From assembly GCA_044340485.1 (NCBI GenBank), contig JBIITN010000022.1, positions 1 to 30,070 of the forward strand: a stretch of DNA of 30,070 nucleotides. The letters run 5' to 3'. Positions within the stretch are counted from its first letter, which is position 1, and each line of letters starts with the position of its first letter. The notes below the pieces were generated by a model, which did no database searches, was not told the DNA's origin, and saw only the letters and a list, made by a program, of their open reading frames with translations. Below, piece after piece: positions 1-7,271 of the stretch. Both the position numbers and the translations under genes were made by a program. The DNA is from UBA2093 sp044340485. Lineage in GTDB: Bacteria; Actinomycetota; Acidimicrobiia; Acidimicrobiales; Ilumatobacteraceae.

Positions 1-787
1 CCGTTCCTGTGATGGATGCACGCTTTGGCAACAAGATGCCGACGTTGAATGGAACTGCTTTGCCTGCCATAGTGCCTACCTGGATGATGCGACCTTGTAA
101 CGCAAGAGCTGCCACGTTTCGATCGACGTAGTCGCCTCCAATGACGTCAAGAACAACATCTACTCCCCGACCCGCGGTGACTTTCTTTACTTCGTCAACA
201 AAATCTTGCGTGCTGTAATCAATGACTGCATCAGCGCCCATTTCGCGACACGCTGCAACTTTTCCGGTTGAACATGTGACCGCAATCTGTGCACCAATGA
301 CGCGACAGATCTGTATCGCGGCACTTCCCACACCCGAGGCACCGGCATGCACAAGTGCCCACCGACCAGACGTGAGTCCACCTTGGACAACAAGAGCATC
401 CCATGCAGTGAGAAACACTTCGGGAATAGCGGCCGCATCTGACGGCGAGAGAGTTCCAGGTACTGCCATTGCTTGTCGCTCATGCACACGAATCTCTTGT
501 GCGTATGCGCCGCCGGCAACAATGCCCATCACTTTGTCGCCGGGCGACCACAGCGTGACACGCTGTCCGACTTTTTTCACAACGCCGGCGTATTCAAGAC
601 CAGGGACGTCAAAGTCCTCGGGAAATGGATTGGGATACAGACCCATGCGTTGCAACAGGTCTGCTCTATTGAGTGCCGTTGCGTGCACAGTGACCACAAT
701 GTCGTAGTCACCGGGCACGGGCGACGGAATGTCTTCAAACTGAAGGACCTCAGTGCCTCCGTGGGAACGAAGTACCACTGCCTTCAT
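1..787 (-). CDS. NAD(P)H-quinone oxidoreductase, zinc-type MDR superfamily (3' part beyond window)
   Basis: Reading the minus strand from the ATG at 787 gives 262 residues of open frame running off the left edge, so the C-terminus is missing (the family is usually about 325 residues). The N-terminus MKAVVLRSHGG, a GroES-like domain with ALNRADLLQR near residues 38-47, and a Rossmann segment with HAGASGVGSAAIQ mark a medium-chain dehydrogenase/reductase. NRADLLQR plus the late LLPKRASITGT stretch resembles the PIG3-type quinone oxidoreductases. The structural-zinc cysteines of alcohol dehydrogenases are absent, as expected for quinone reductases. The family transfers hydride from NADPH to quinones or enones in the cytoplasm. 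It lies 4 nt downstream of icd on the same strand and is probably co-transcribed with it. The substrate is unknown. Confidence 0.88.
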   Translation of the reverse strand, partial: MKAVVLRSHGGTEVLQFEDIPSPVPGDYDIVVTVHATALNRADLLQRMGLYPNPFPEDFDVPGLEYAGVVKKVGQRVTLWSPGDKVMGIVAGGAYAQEIRVHERQAMAVPGTLSPSDAAAIPEVFLTAWDALVVQGGLTSGRWALVHAGASGVGSAAIQICRVIGAQIAVTCSTGKVAACREMGADAVIDYSTQDFVDEVKKVTAGRGVDVVLDVIGGDYVDRNVAALALQGRIIQVGTMAGKAVPFNVGILLPKRASITGT

Positions 788-791
788 GTGA

Positions 792-2006
792 TTACTTCAT
801 CTTTTCTTGGAGGCGACGATCAAGTGCGGAGAGGTAATCCTCAGTGGTTAACCACGCTTGATCTTTCGACACGAGCAACGCGAGGTCTTTAGTCATCTCA
901 CCTTGTTCAACAGACTCAACACAGACTTGTTCAAGCTTGTTTGCAAAGTCGACCAACTGTGGATTGTTGTCGAGATTGCCACGATGGATAAGGCCGCGTG
1001 TCCACGCATACACAGATGCGATGGGGTTCGTTGATGTCTTATTACCCTTTTGATGCTCGCGGTAGTGACGTGTCACCGTGCCGTGTGCTGCTTCTGCTTC
1101 GACAGTCTTTCCATCTGGTGTGAGAAGAACCGATGTCATCAGACCAAGTGAACCAAAACCTTGTGCAACCGTGTCTGATTGCACGTCACCGTCGTAGTTC
1201 TTACATGCCCAGACATAGCCACCTTCCCATTTCATAGCGCTTGCGACCATGTCGTCGATGAGACGGTGTTCGTACGTGATGCCGGCTTTTTCGAAATCTG
1301 CTTTGAATTCAGCTTCGAAGATCTCCTCGAAGAGGTCCTTAAAGCGACCGTCATAGGCCTTCAAGATGGTGTTCTTCGTACTCATGTACACCGGCCAACC
1401 GCGCTGCAAACCATAACGAAGTGACGCGCGTGCAAAGTCACGGATTGACTCGTCAAAGTTGTACATACCCATTGCCACACCTGAATCGGTGAACTTGGCA
1501 ACTTCTAATTCGATGGGCTCGCCGCCATTGTCAGGAGTCCATGAGATTGTGACAGTTCCAGGACCGGGGACAAGAAAGTCTGTTGCTTTGTACTGATCGC
1601 CATGTGCGTGACGACCGATAACAATGGGCTTGGTCCAACCGGGAACAAGGCGCGGAATGTTTGAGCAGATGATTGGTTCACGGAACACCACACCACCCAA
1701 GATGTTGCGGATGGTTCCGTTTGGAGATTTCCACATCTTCTTGAGGCCAAACTCTTCGACCCGTGCCTCGTCTGGGGTGATGGTTGCGCACTTCACACCA
1801 ACGCCGTGTTTCAAGATGGCATTTGCAGCATCGATTGTGACCTGGTCGTTTGTGGCGTCACGATATTCGATGCCCAAGTCGTAGTACTCAAGATTGACAT
1901 CGAGATACGGAAGGATGAGGCGGTCTTTGATGAACTGCCAAATAATGCGCGTCATTTCATCGCCATCGAGCTCGACGACGGGATTGTCAACCTTGATCTT
2001 TGCCAT
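792..2006 (-). CDS. icd: NADP-dependent isocitrate dehydrogenase (eukaryotic-type)
   Basis: The 404-residue product converts isocitrate to 2-oxoglutarate and CO2 with NADP+ in the TCA cycle. It belongs to the homodimeric subfamily shared with mitochondrial and cytosolic eukaryotic IDH. Visible signatures are ELDGDEMTR (12-20), the substrate-binding KSPNGTIRN (93-101), and GRHAHGDQYKATDF from 131, whose Arg132 falls at the position of human IDH1 Arg132. DGDVQSD and EAAHGTVTRHY are also present. Length is normal for the family. The ATG at 2006 has no strong Shine-Dalgarno; the upstream sequence has only a GAAAGAGA-like purine run. The gene is divergent from an acyl-CoA dehydrogenase gene across about 135 nt and precedes the quinone oxidoreductase by 4 nt. 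I am very confident of the function. Confidence 0.97.
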   Translation of the reverse strand: MAKIKVDNPVVELDGDEMTRIIWQFIKDRLILPYLDVNLEYYDLGIEYRDATNDQVTIDAANAILKHGVGVKCATITPDEARVEEFGLKKMWKSPNGTIRNILGGVVFREPIICSNIPRLVPGWTKPIVIGRHAHGDQYKATDFLVPGPGTVTISWTPDNGGEPIELEVAKFTDSGVAMGMYNFDESIRDFARASLRYGLQRGWPVYMSTKNTILKAYDGRFKDLFEEIFEAEFKADFEKAGITYEHRLIDDMVASAMKWEGGYVWACKNYDGDVQSDTVAQGFGSLGLMTSVLLTPDGKTVEAEAAHGTVTRHYREHQKGNKTSTNPIASVYAWTRGLIHRGNLDNNPQLVDFANKLEQVCVESVEQGEMTKDLALLVSKDQAWLTTEDYLSALDRRLQEKMK

Positions 2007-2127
2007 GTGAGGGTCTCTTTCGATTCAACTGTGATCGGACTGTGTTGTGTTCGATTCTTGAAATGACATCATAAATGTCACTTGTATCGTACTTGTACAC
2101 AATAGCGCAGGCCCTAGTATCCGCCCC

Positions 2128-2133
2128 TACCAT
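2128..2133 (+). promoter_or_regulatory. Candidate -10 element (TACCAT) for the acyl-CoA dehydrogenase gene
   Basis: TACCAT fits the actinobacterial TAnnnT -10 pattern and ends 8 nt before the ATG at 2142. There is no Shine-Dalgarno, so the transcript could be leaderless. A second candidate, TAGTAT at 2115-2120, would give a short leader instead. No convincing -35 is visible for either. Confidence 0.3.
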
Positions 2134-2141
2134 GTGCAGTG

Positions 2142-3242
2142 ATGAACTTCGAGTGGACCCCCGAACTAGTTGCCCTCCGCGAGCGGGCTCGCGCCGTCGC
2201 ATTAGATGGCGTCGCAAAATACGGTCGTCACAACGACTCATGGATGAACGGCTACAGCAAAGACTTCTCAAAGCAACTTGCCGCAGAGGGGTTTATTGGC
2301 ATGGTGTGGCCAACTGAATTTGGTGGCGGCGGTCGCCCACCCATCGAGCGTCTCATCGTCGCTGAAGAGATGATCGCTGCAGGTGCCCCCATCGCTGCGA
2401 GTTGGTTTGGTGATCGCCAGATGGGACCAGCTCTTATCCAATACGGCACGAAGGAACAACAAGACAAGTACTTGCCAGCGATCTTGGCAGGCGAAACAAC
2501 GTGGTGTATCGGCATGAGTGAACCGAATGCCGGTAGCGACTTAGCGTCACTCAAAACTTTTGCCGCCGACGATGGCGACGAGTGGGTCATTAACGGCCAA
2601 AAGATTTGGACGAGTTTTGGTGCCGACTCCGACTATTGCTATCTCATTTGTCGCACCAGCAACGAGGGACCACCGCATGCTGGTATCAGTGAGATCATCG
2701 TTCCAATGAACACTCCTGGTATTGAAGTGCGCCGTATTACCGACATGACTACCAATGAGCACTTCTGCGAAGTCTTCTTCACTGATGCTCGCGTCCCCAA
2801 ATCACATCTCGTAGGAGTACAGGGCAACGCGTTCAAACAGACCATGGTGCAACTTGAACACGAACGCGGCGGAGTCGATCGACTCGTATCCAACTATGCG
2901 CTCTATCAATACGCCCGCAGCAAAGCCGACACTTCCGATCCGCTTGTGCGCCAGGAAATTGCTCAGCTTGAGATTTACTACCGCCTCGGACGCATGCTCG
3001 TGATGCGCGAAGTACTGCACCAAGCACCCAAAGGATTCTCGGCTGCAACGAAATGTTTTTGCACCGAACATGAACAGCGAGTCGCCGACTTTGCGTATCG
3101 AATCCTTGGCATGGAAGCCACATTGTGGACTGAGTACACACAAAGCTTTTTGTATGCACCGGCGTACACCGTCATGGGGGGCACATCAAACGTGATGCGC
3201 AACATCCTTGGTGAACGCGTGCTCGGACTCCCCAAAGGCTGA
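2142..3242 (+). CDS. Acyl-CoA dehydrogenase family protein (FadE-like)
   Basis: This is a flavin-dependent dehydrogenase of about 366 residues, expected to introduce an alpha-beta double bond into an acyl-CoA thioester and pass electrons to ETF. Counted from a possible GTG at 2139, the N-terminal helical domain is followed by the beta-domain signatures CIGMSEPNAGSDLAS (123-137) and WVINGQKIWTS (149-159). The C-terminal flavin/CoA signature is MGGTSNVMRNILGER. The Glu that serves as catalytic base in medium-chain enzymes (YEGT motif) is Gly here (MGGT), while Glu242 in EHERGG could correspond to the alternative base of the isovaleryl/long-chain enzymes. I take ATG 2142 as the start because a TAnnnT element sits 8 nt upstream and no ribosome-binding site is visible; GTG 2139 remains possible. 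The gene stands alone, convergent with the EamA gene. The substrate cannot be read from sequence. Confidence 0.93.
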   Translation: MNFEWTPELVALRERARAVALDGVAKYGRHNDSWMNGYSKDFSKQLAAEGFIGMVWPTEFGGGGRPPIERLIVAEEMIAAGAPIAASWFGDRQMGPALIQYGTKEQQDKYLPAILAGETTWCIGMSEPNAGSDLASLKTFAADDGDEWVINGQKIWTSFGADSDYCYLICRTSNEGPPHAGISEIIVPMNTPGIEVRRITDMTTNEHFCEVFFTDARVPKSHLVGVQGNAFKQTMVQLEHERGGVDRLVSNYALYQYARSKADTSDPLVRQEIAQLEIYYRLGRMLVMREVLHQAPKGFSAATKCFCTEHEQRVADFAYRILGMEATLWTEYTQSFLYAPAYTVMGGTSNVMRNILGERVLGLPKG

Positions 3243-3261
3243 CATCAAAACACTCAATGCA

Positions 3262-4098
3262 TCACGCCAACGTGATCATTATCAACGCAAGTGCTGCCAT
3301 TCCGAGACCAATTGCTTGTGGTCGATGAATCTTTTCTTTGTCAATACGTGTGGCTAACAGCAACGTGCTTGCTGGATACAGCGCAACAATCACGGCAACT
3401 ACCGACATGTACCCCTCACGCGTTGCAAGCAAGAACAAGGCATTCGCGATGCTGTCAAACACGCCCGACACAATGATGATCGGCAAATAGAAACGCGCAC
3501 TGGTTACCTTTTTGCGCGACACCAACACCACAATGGCCATGAAGGGCACAGACGCCACACGCATCGCCACTATCGGCCACACACCAGACGTGGTGGAAGT
3601 GTGATCAAGGATCACAAATAGCGAACCGAACACTGCACCCGCCATGAGCGACAGATACACAACAGAACGTGGCGCACGACGATGATCTGGACCAAACACA
3701 TCGCTCACCAAAGCAACGGCGATAAGCGCAATCGGCATCCCAAGCAAAGCCAATGCTCCGGGGCGTTCCCCTTGAAGCAAACCAATCACAATGGGAATGC
3801 CACCCGTTGTGACTGCAGAAATCGGAGCCGCCACCGTCATGAAACCGCTGCCCATCGCGCGATAGAAGGCGAGAAGCCCGGTGGCCCCACACACTCCGGC
3901 AAGACCGCCCCACAGCCAGTCCTCAATTCCGGGAACTGGAACTCGACTCCCAAAAGCAATTGTCAATAAGACGATGAGAGCTGCTGCCTGGCCCAAGAAT
4001 GTGACGATGATTGCGTGGACACTTCGCGATGCACGTCCGCCCAGATAATCCGCAACCCCGAAAATACTTGCCGCACTCAATCCGAATACGACTTCCAC
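3262..4098 (-). CDS. EamA/DMT-family membrane transporter
   Basis: The product is about 278 residues, almost entirely hydrophobic, with roughly ten predicted membrane segments in two homologous halves. This is the architecture of drug/metabolite-transporter EamA permeases. The first half begins VVFGLSAASIFGVADYLGG. The second half, which starts around SVVYLSLMAGAVFGSLFVI, repeats the pattern. These inner-membrane carriers export or exchange small metabolites; the substrate is not predictable. I prefer the GTG at 4098: TAGCCT lies 8 nt upstream and there is no Shine-Dalgarno, the same arrangement as at rpsT. An upstream TTG at 4119 would add seven residues. The gene lies downstream of tRNA-Val on the same strand and is convergent with the acyl-CoA dehydrogenase gene, 19 nt away. 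Confidence 0.88.
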   Translation of the reverse strand: MEVVFGLSAASIFGVADYLGGRASRSVHAIIVTFLGQAAALIVLLTIAFGSRVPVPGIEDWLWGGLAGVCGATGLLAFYRAMGSGFMTVAAPISAVTTGGIPIVIGLLQGERPGALALLGMPIALIAVALVSDVFGPDHRRAPRSVVYLSLMAGAVFGSLFVILDHTSTTSGVWPIVAMRVASVPFMAIVVLVSRKKVTSARFYLPIIIVSGVFDSIANALFLLATREGYMSVVAVIVALYPASTLLLATRIDKEKIHRPQAIGLGMAALALIMITLA

Positions 4099-4106
4099 GG
4101 CTGGCA

Positions 4107-4112
4107 AGGCTA
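4107..4112 (-). promoter_or_regulatory. Candidate -10 element TAGCCT for the EamA gene (leaderless)
   Basis: On the minus strand TAGCCTTG is followed after 8 nt (counted from the hexamer end) by a GTG start at 4098. The same octamer and spacing occur before the GTG of rpsT (14497-14511). No Shine-Dalgarno is present. The -35 is not convincing. Confidence 0.35.
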
Positions 4113-4130
4113 GAGGCAAGACCCACCAAC

Positions 4131-4213
4131 TTCGCGTCTAGTGGGCACTTCATCAACTAGTGGGCACTTCATCAACTGCGCACCCACCGCGCCGCTTCGC
4201 GTCTAGTGGGCAC
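4131..4213. repeat. Short direct repeats duplicating the tRNA-Val 3' flank
   Basis: Two exact copies of a 19-bp unit (TAGTGGGCACTTCATCAAC on the plus strand) lie in tandem at 4139-4157 and 4158-4176. An 18-bp sequence, TTCGCGTCTAGTGGGCAC, occurs at 4131-4148 and again at 4196-4213, where its last 7 bases are the 3' end of the tRNA-Val gene. The tRNA tail and flank are therefore copied about 65 bp downstream of the gene. No integrase or mobile gene is nearby. Replication slippage or a remnant attachment site are both possible. Confidence 0.8.
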
Positions 4214-4280
4214 GACGGGACTCGAACCCGGGACCTCTACCGTGTCATGGTAGCGCTCTAACCAACTGAGCTACGCGCCC
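4207..4280 (-). tRNA. tRNA-Val (anticodon GAC)
   Basis: The minus strand folds as a complete cloverleaf of 74 nt including the discriminator A. The acceptor stem GGGCGCG pairs with CGTGCCC (one G-U pair). The D arm is GCTC...GAGC, the anticodon arm is CTACC-ATGACAC-GGTAG, and the T loop is TTCGAGT. The anticodon GAC reads valine GUC/GUU codons. The outermost T-stem pair appears to be C-U, a mismatch. CCA is not encoded and must be added after transcription. Confidence 0.95.
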
Positions 4281-4462
4281 GTTAAGGCAGTCTGCAGGCT
4301 ATCAGTGAATCCAACGACGCAGACTGTTGTCGTTTACAAGCATTCGTATCCGTACCATCAAAGGTCGGCAATTTCGCGCAATAACCCTGGCTCGACCAAC
4401 GTTCAAGCAGCACTTAAAACATGGCTAACATTTCCACAATCTCAATAGAAGGGTTGTTCATT

Positions 4463-5185
4463 ATGAACCAAATACTTCAAGATCCAACCCTAAATCAACT
4501 CGTGTACAACGCACTGTCATTTGGCACGGCGGTAATGCTCGGAGCATTTGTCTATTTCTTGACTCAAATCAAGAGTGTGGCAAAGCCGTATCAGTCAGGT
4601 GTTGCGGTATCTGCAATCGTTGTCGGCATCGCCGGTTACCACTATTTCCGAATGTGGAGTGGTTGGTCCGAAGGCACGGTCAATGAAGGGTACCGCTATG
4701 CGGACTGGCTCATTACCGTTCCGTTGCTCGTTATCGAATTACTCATCGTTCTTGGAGTGACAGCAGAACGTCGCAAGACACTAATGACCACGCTGGTTCC
4801 CGCCACCGTCTTGATGATTGCACTTGGTTATCCGGGTGAAACGTCATCAGATGATGGAACCAAATGGATCTTCTGGATTCTTGCGATGCTGCCATTCGTT
4901 TACATTTTGTGGGTATTGGTCGGCGAGCTAAAAGCGGCCCGTGCCCGCGAGACAGGTGCAATTGCAAACTCCATTCGCAATGCCACAATCGTCCTCCTTG
5001 GAACATGGATGGTCTACCCCGTCGCATATCTCTTCCCTGTGATCTTCCCCGATGGTCATGAAGGTGCAGAGGCTGCACGCCAGATTGGCTACACATTTGC
5101 AGACATCACCGCCAAAGCACTCTATGGCTTAATGATTCTCAGCATCGCCAAAGCGCGGTCAGCTGACACATACGAGCGCGCGTAA
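4463..5185 (+). CDS. Proteorhodopsin-like light-driven proton pump (microbial rhodopsin)
   Basis: This is a 240-residue, seven-helix retinal protein expected to pump protons outward across the cytoplasmic membrane under light. Helix C carries Asp81, Thr85 and Glu92, matching the proteorhodopsin DTE triad (acceptor Asp97, Thr101, donor Glu108). Lys218 in DITAKALYG is the Schiff-base lysine, with Asp214 as the second counter-ion residue. His60 in GYHYF matches proteorhodopsin His75. Leu89, at the position-105 tuning site, predicts green absorption. Trp138 appears to occupy the fenestration position that is Gly in carotenoid-binding xanthorhodopsins, so an antenna is unlikely. I chose ATG 4463 because AGAAGGG lies 9 nt upstream; an upstream ATG at 4421 has no ribosome-binding site. 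No retinal or carotenoid genes are in the window. It stands alone and ends at a strong terminator. It may belong to the 'acidirhodopsin' group reported from Acidimicrobiales metagenomes, which I cannot test here. Confidence 0.96.
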   Translation: MNQILQDPTLNQLVYNALSFGTAVMLGAFVYFLTQIKSVAKPYQSGVAVSAIVVGIAGYHYFRMWSGWSEGTVNEGYRYADWLITVPLLVIELLIVLGVTAERRKTLMTTLVPATVLMIALGYPGETSSDDGTKWIFWILAMLPFVYILWVLVGELKAARARETGAIANSIRNATIVLLGTWMVYPVAYLFPVIFPDGHEGAEAARQIGYTFADITAKALYGLMILSIAKARSADTYERA

Positions 5186-5196
5186 CGCAAAAAGAC

Positions 5197-5244
5197 AAAA
5201 GCCGCCACCGCGAATCTATTTACGATTACGCGGTGGCGGCTTTT
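5197..5244. terminator. Bidirectional intrinsic terminator
   Basis: A perfect 16-bp inverted repeat (AAAAGCCGCCACCGCG at 5197-5212 and its complement at 5229-5244) encloses a 16-nt loop that may itself pair partly (AATC/GATT). On the plus strand the stem ends in TTTTCTTCT; on the minus strand it ends in TTTTGTCTTTTT. It therefore suits both the rhodopsin and the two small genes that converge on it. Confidence 0.93.
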
Positions 5245-5260
5245 CTTCTATTCGAACTTT

Positions 5261-5380
5261 TCAGCTCTGCGAATCTGCATCAGACCAACGGCTAAAGCTC
5301 ATCATGCCGTAAGCGAAAAGGCCAACAAACACAATGGCCACAACAGCGGCACCAAAAACGAGCAACGCTACTTGATTCAT
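5261..5380 (-). CDS. 39-residue single-span membrane microprotein
   Basis: The minus-strand ATG at 5380 opens a 39-codon frame ending in TGA at 5261. Residues 4-27 are strongly hydrophobic (LLVFGAAVVAIVFVGLFAYG within it), followed by a polar tail SRWSDADSQS. One membrane span is predicted. The start overlaps the stop of the upstream 66-codon gene by one base (TAATG), implying translational coupling, and the reading frame ends 16 nt before the shared terminator. I do not recognise a family. The coupling, the clean membrane profile and the terminator position are the reasons to call it real. Confidence 0.65.
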   Translation of the reverse strand: MNQVALLVFGAAVVAIVFVGLFAYGMMSFSRWSDADSQS

Positions 5381-5580
5381 TATGAACTCTTGTTATTCCG
5401 AGCACTCATAAGAAACGCTCCCAGTGCAAGAATCGATGGTACCCAGACACCAACGTAGATCCCATTAAGACGACCAAAGACGTCGCCGTCGTCGGCCGCA
5501 AAGTAGATAGACACGCTCGCAACAAAGCTTACAAATGCCGCAGCAATAAATGCTGACTTAAAAATGGTTTCAGGTTTCAC
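5380..5580 (-). CDS. 66-residue two-span membrane microprotein
   Basis: A GTG start at 5580 follows a good ribosome-binding site (AAAGGA, 7-8 nt upstream) and encodes 66 residues. Two hydrophobic segments are evident: about 7-27 (AFIAAAFVSFVASVSIYF) and about 40-60 (IYVGVWVPSILALGAFLM). An acidic loop, ADDGDVFGRLNG, separates them. The family is unknown to me. It is followed by the 39-codon gene through a TAATG overlap and preceded by a 98-nt AT-rich gap after hemW, which may hold its own promoter. Its operon runs tail-to-tail into the rhodopsin gene. A role in the membrane alongside rhodopsin or respiration is only a guess from location. Confidence 0.75.
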   Translation of the reverse strand: MKPETIFKSAFIAAAFVSFVASVSIYFAADDGDVFGRLNGIYVGVWVPSILALGAFLMSARNNKSS

Positions 5581-5678
5581 TGAATTTTCCTTTCATTATG
5601 CAAAAACTACATAACCTTTTTACAATAACATGAACTCATTGAACTTTGTTTGATGTTGAAATTCACTGACTAATACTG

Positions 5679-6746
5679 TTATTTGTTACGAAGACGCAGA
5701 CTTATCTCGTTCGCAAGCAGTCGCCCACGAATAGTCAACACCGCATGGTCGCCGCGCTGTTCCACTAAGTCATCTAGTTCCGCAACGGGTAGTGCCTCTA
5801 CTGGGACGCCCTCACGAGTGCGCAATGCCAACTCGAGAGCTTCGCGACCACGAGTATCATCATCCAATGTTTCACCAGCGGTTTCTGTTGACACGCCTCG
5901 TGCAACACAGTCGATGTAACGCTCTGGTGTTCGCACGTTCCACCATCTGCGACCATCTTTGTGTGAGTGCGCTGCACAACCAAACCCGAAATAATTTCCT
6001 TGACCCCAATACATCTGGTTATGTCGACACTCATGTCCGGATCGCGCCCAGTTGCTGATCTCATAATTCATAAGACCTGCGGACTCAAGCAATTCATTCG
6101 CAAGCAAGTACTTGTCGGCTTGGTCATCATCATCTGGATAATCATCGGGCCGTGTTGCAAGCGCCGTCCCTGGCTCCACTGTTAACCCGTATGCCGACAC
6201 GTGATCAGGTGACAATGCGATGGCTTTTTCGAGTGTGTGTCGCCAATCATCAAGACTTTCCGATACCGCGCCATAAATAATGTCGAGATTGATTGACGCA
6301 ATTCCCGCATCCTGTGCTGCTTGAACGGCACGTACAACATTGGCTGGCTGATGTGTACGACCAAGAGTTTTCAACACATGGGGAACCATCGACTGCACAC
6401 CCATACTGATCCGGTTCACACCGCCTTTCACGTATGTGTTCATTAACTCTGCAGTGACATCATCGGGATTGCATTCCACTGTGATTTCGGCAGTCTGAGC
6501 TAGTGGCAACAATGAGATGACATCGACAAGGGATTGTGCGGGCACCATACTGGGCGTTCCGCCGCCAACAAACACGGTGTCGACCTGGGGCATGTTCTCT
6601 GTGCGTTGAATGTCTGCCCGCAGCGCTGCCATGTACTCATCGATGAGTTGGTTTTTGTCGACCCATGTCGCAAAGGCGCAGTAGTCACACTTGTGATGGC
6701 AGAAAGGGATGTGTACATACACACCGAACAGCGACGTGCGTGTCAT
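5679..6746 (-). CDS. hemW: Radical SAM heme chaperone HemW
   Basis: The 355-residue protein carries the radical-SAM cluster motif CHHKCDYC (Cys16, Cys20, Cys23), preceded by YVHIPFC, and the SAM-binding VGGGTPSM. This is the hallmark of the HemN/HemW family. The short N-terminus before the cysteines and the ending RGRLLANEISLRL match HemW rather than true oxygen-independent coproporphyrinogen oxidase HemN. HemW binds heme and delivers it to membrane-bound respiratory enzymes. It overlaps the upstream BldD-like gene by 4 nt (ATGA) and is the last gene of the long minus-strand run. Heme delivery fits an aerobic respirer. Confidence 0.93.
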   Translation of the reverse strand: MTRTSLFGVYVHIPFCHHKCDYCAFATWVDKNQLIDEYMAALRADIQRTENMPQVDTVFVGGGTPSMVPAQSLVDVISLLPLAQTAEITVECNPDDVTAELMNTYVKGGVNRISMGVQSMVPHVLKTLGRTHQPANVVRAVQAAQDAGIASINLDIIYGAVSESLDDWRHTLEKAIALSPDHVSAYGLTVEPGTALATRPDDYPDDDDQADKYLLANELLESAGLMNYEISNWARSGHECRHNQMYWGQGNYFGFGCAAHSHKDGRRWWNVRTPERYIDCVARGVSTETAGETLDDDTRGREALELALRTREGVPVEALPVAELDDLVEQRGDHAVLTIRGRLLANEISLRLRNK

Positions 6747-7267
6747 GTCTGTGATGGCGGAACAAACAGCAGCCCCAATTCACCGAGCCGCTCTCCCACT
6801 TGATCTACCGGTACGTCCAGCATCACAGCAATGGCTCGCGTGTCGTGAGCGCGCACCGTGATCACTTTCCCATTGAAATCTTGACGCTGAACCTGAATCA
6901 TGCGCAGCAGGCGTTCGAGCATCTCGAACTGCGCGCCCGACATTGTTGACAATTTCGCAACATCAATGCGCAGTTTCGTTGTGGGCGACGACGCACTACC
7001 TGCATCAACTCGGCCCGGATCACGTGGCAAGAGTTGATCAACTCCAACTCCGTAGAAGCGTGCAAGTCGCTCGAGTCGCGGCACCGAAATAGCACGCTCT
7101 CCACGTTCGTATGCTCCGAGCACCGACGCTTTGAATTCACCTTCGCTTTGGGTCTCAACATCGTTCAGTGACCATTGTTTTTGTTGACGGATTCGCCGTA
7201 ATCGCTCTCCCACCATCTGGGAAAACGGGGAGTCGCGTAACAGTTCGTCATCGGTTGGGTGTGCCAT
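6743..7267 (-). CDS. BldD-like XRE-family transcriptional regulator with c-di-GMP-binding signature
   Basis: The 174-residue protein has an N-terminal helix-turn-helix (about 18-80), including LRRIRQQKQWSLNDVE and GAYERGERAISVPRLERLA. It closely resembles Streptomyces BldD (SYERGDRAVTVQRLAELA in that protein). The C-terminal domain, about 97-170, contains RQD (128-130), then eight residues FNGKVITV, then RAHD (139-142). This reproduces the RxD-x8-RxxD signature by which BldD binds a c-di-GMP tetramer. BldD represses developmental genes in Streptomyces; the targets here are unknown. The gene follows rsmE by 4 nt and overlaps hemW by 4 nt, so it is expressed with heat-shock and translation genes. 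Family assignment is firm; c-di-GMP binding is inferred from the motif. Confidence 0.88.
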   Translation of the reverse strand: MAHPTDDELLRDSPFSQMVGERLRRIRQQKQWSLNDVETQSEGEFKASVLGAYERGERAISVPRLERLARFYGVGVDQLLPRDPGRVDAGSASSPTTKLRIDVAKLSTMSGAQFEMLERLLRMIQVQRQDFNGKVITVRAHDTRAIAVMLDVPVDQVGERLGELGLLFVPPSQT

Positions 7268-7271
7268 ATCA

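Noticed and set aside
3261..3276. Hairpin ATCACG-CCAA-CGTGAT as a terminator between convergent genes
   Set aside because: Only 6 bp, no T-run on either strand, and it lies inside the EamA coding end.
4421..4462. Upstream ATG at 4421 as the rhodopsin start
   Set aside because: No Shine-Dalgarno before it, whereas ATG 4463 has AGAAGGG at good spacing and gives the usual rhodopsin N-terminal length.
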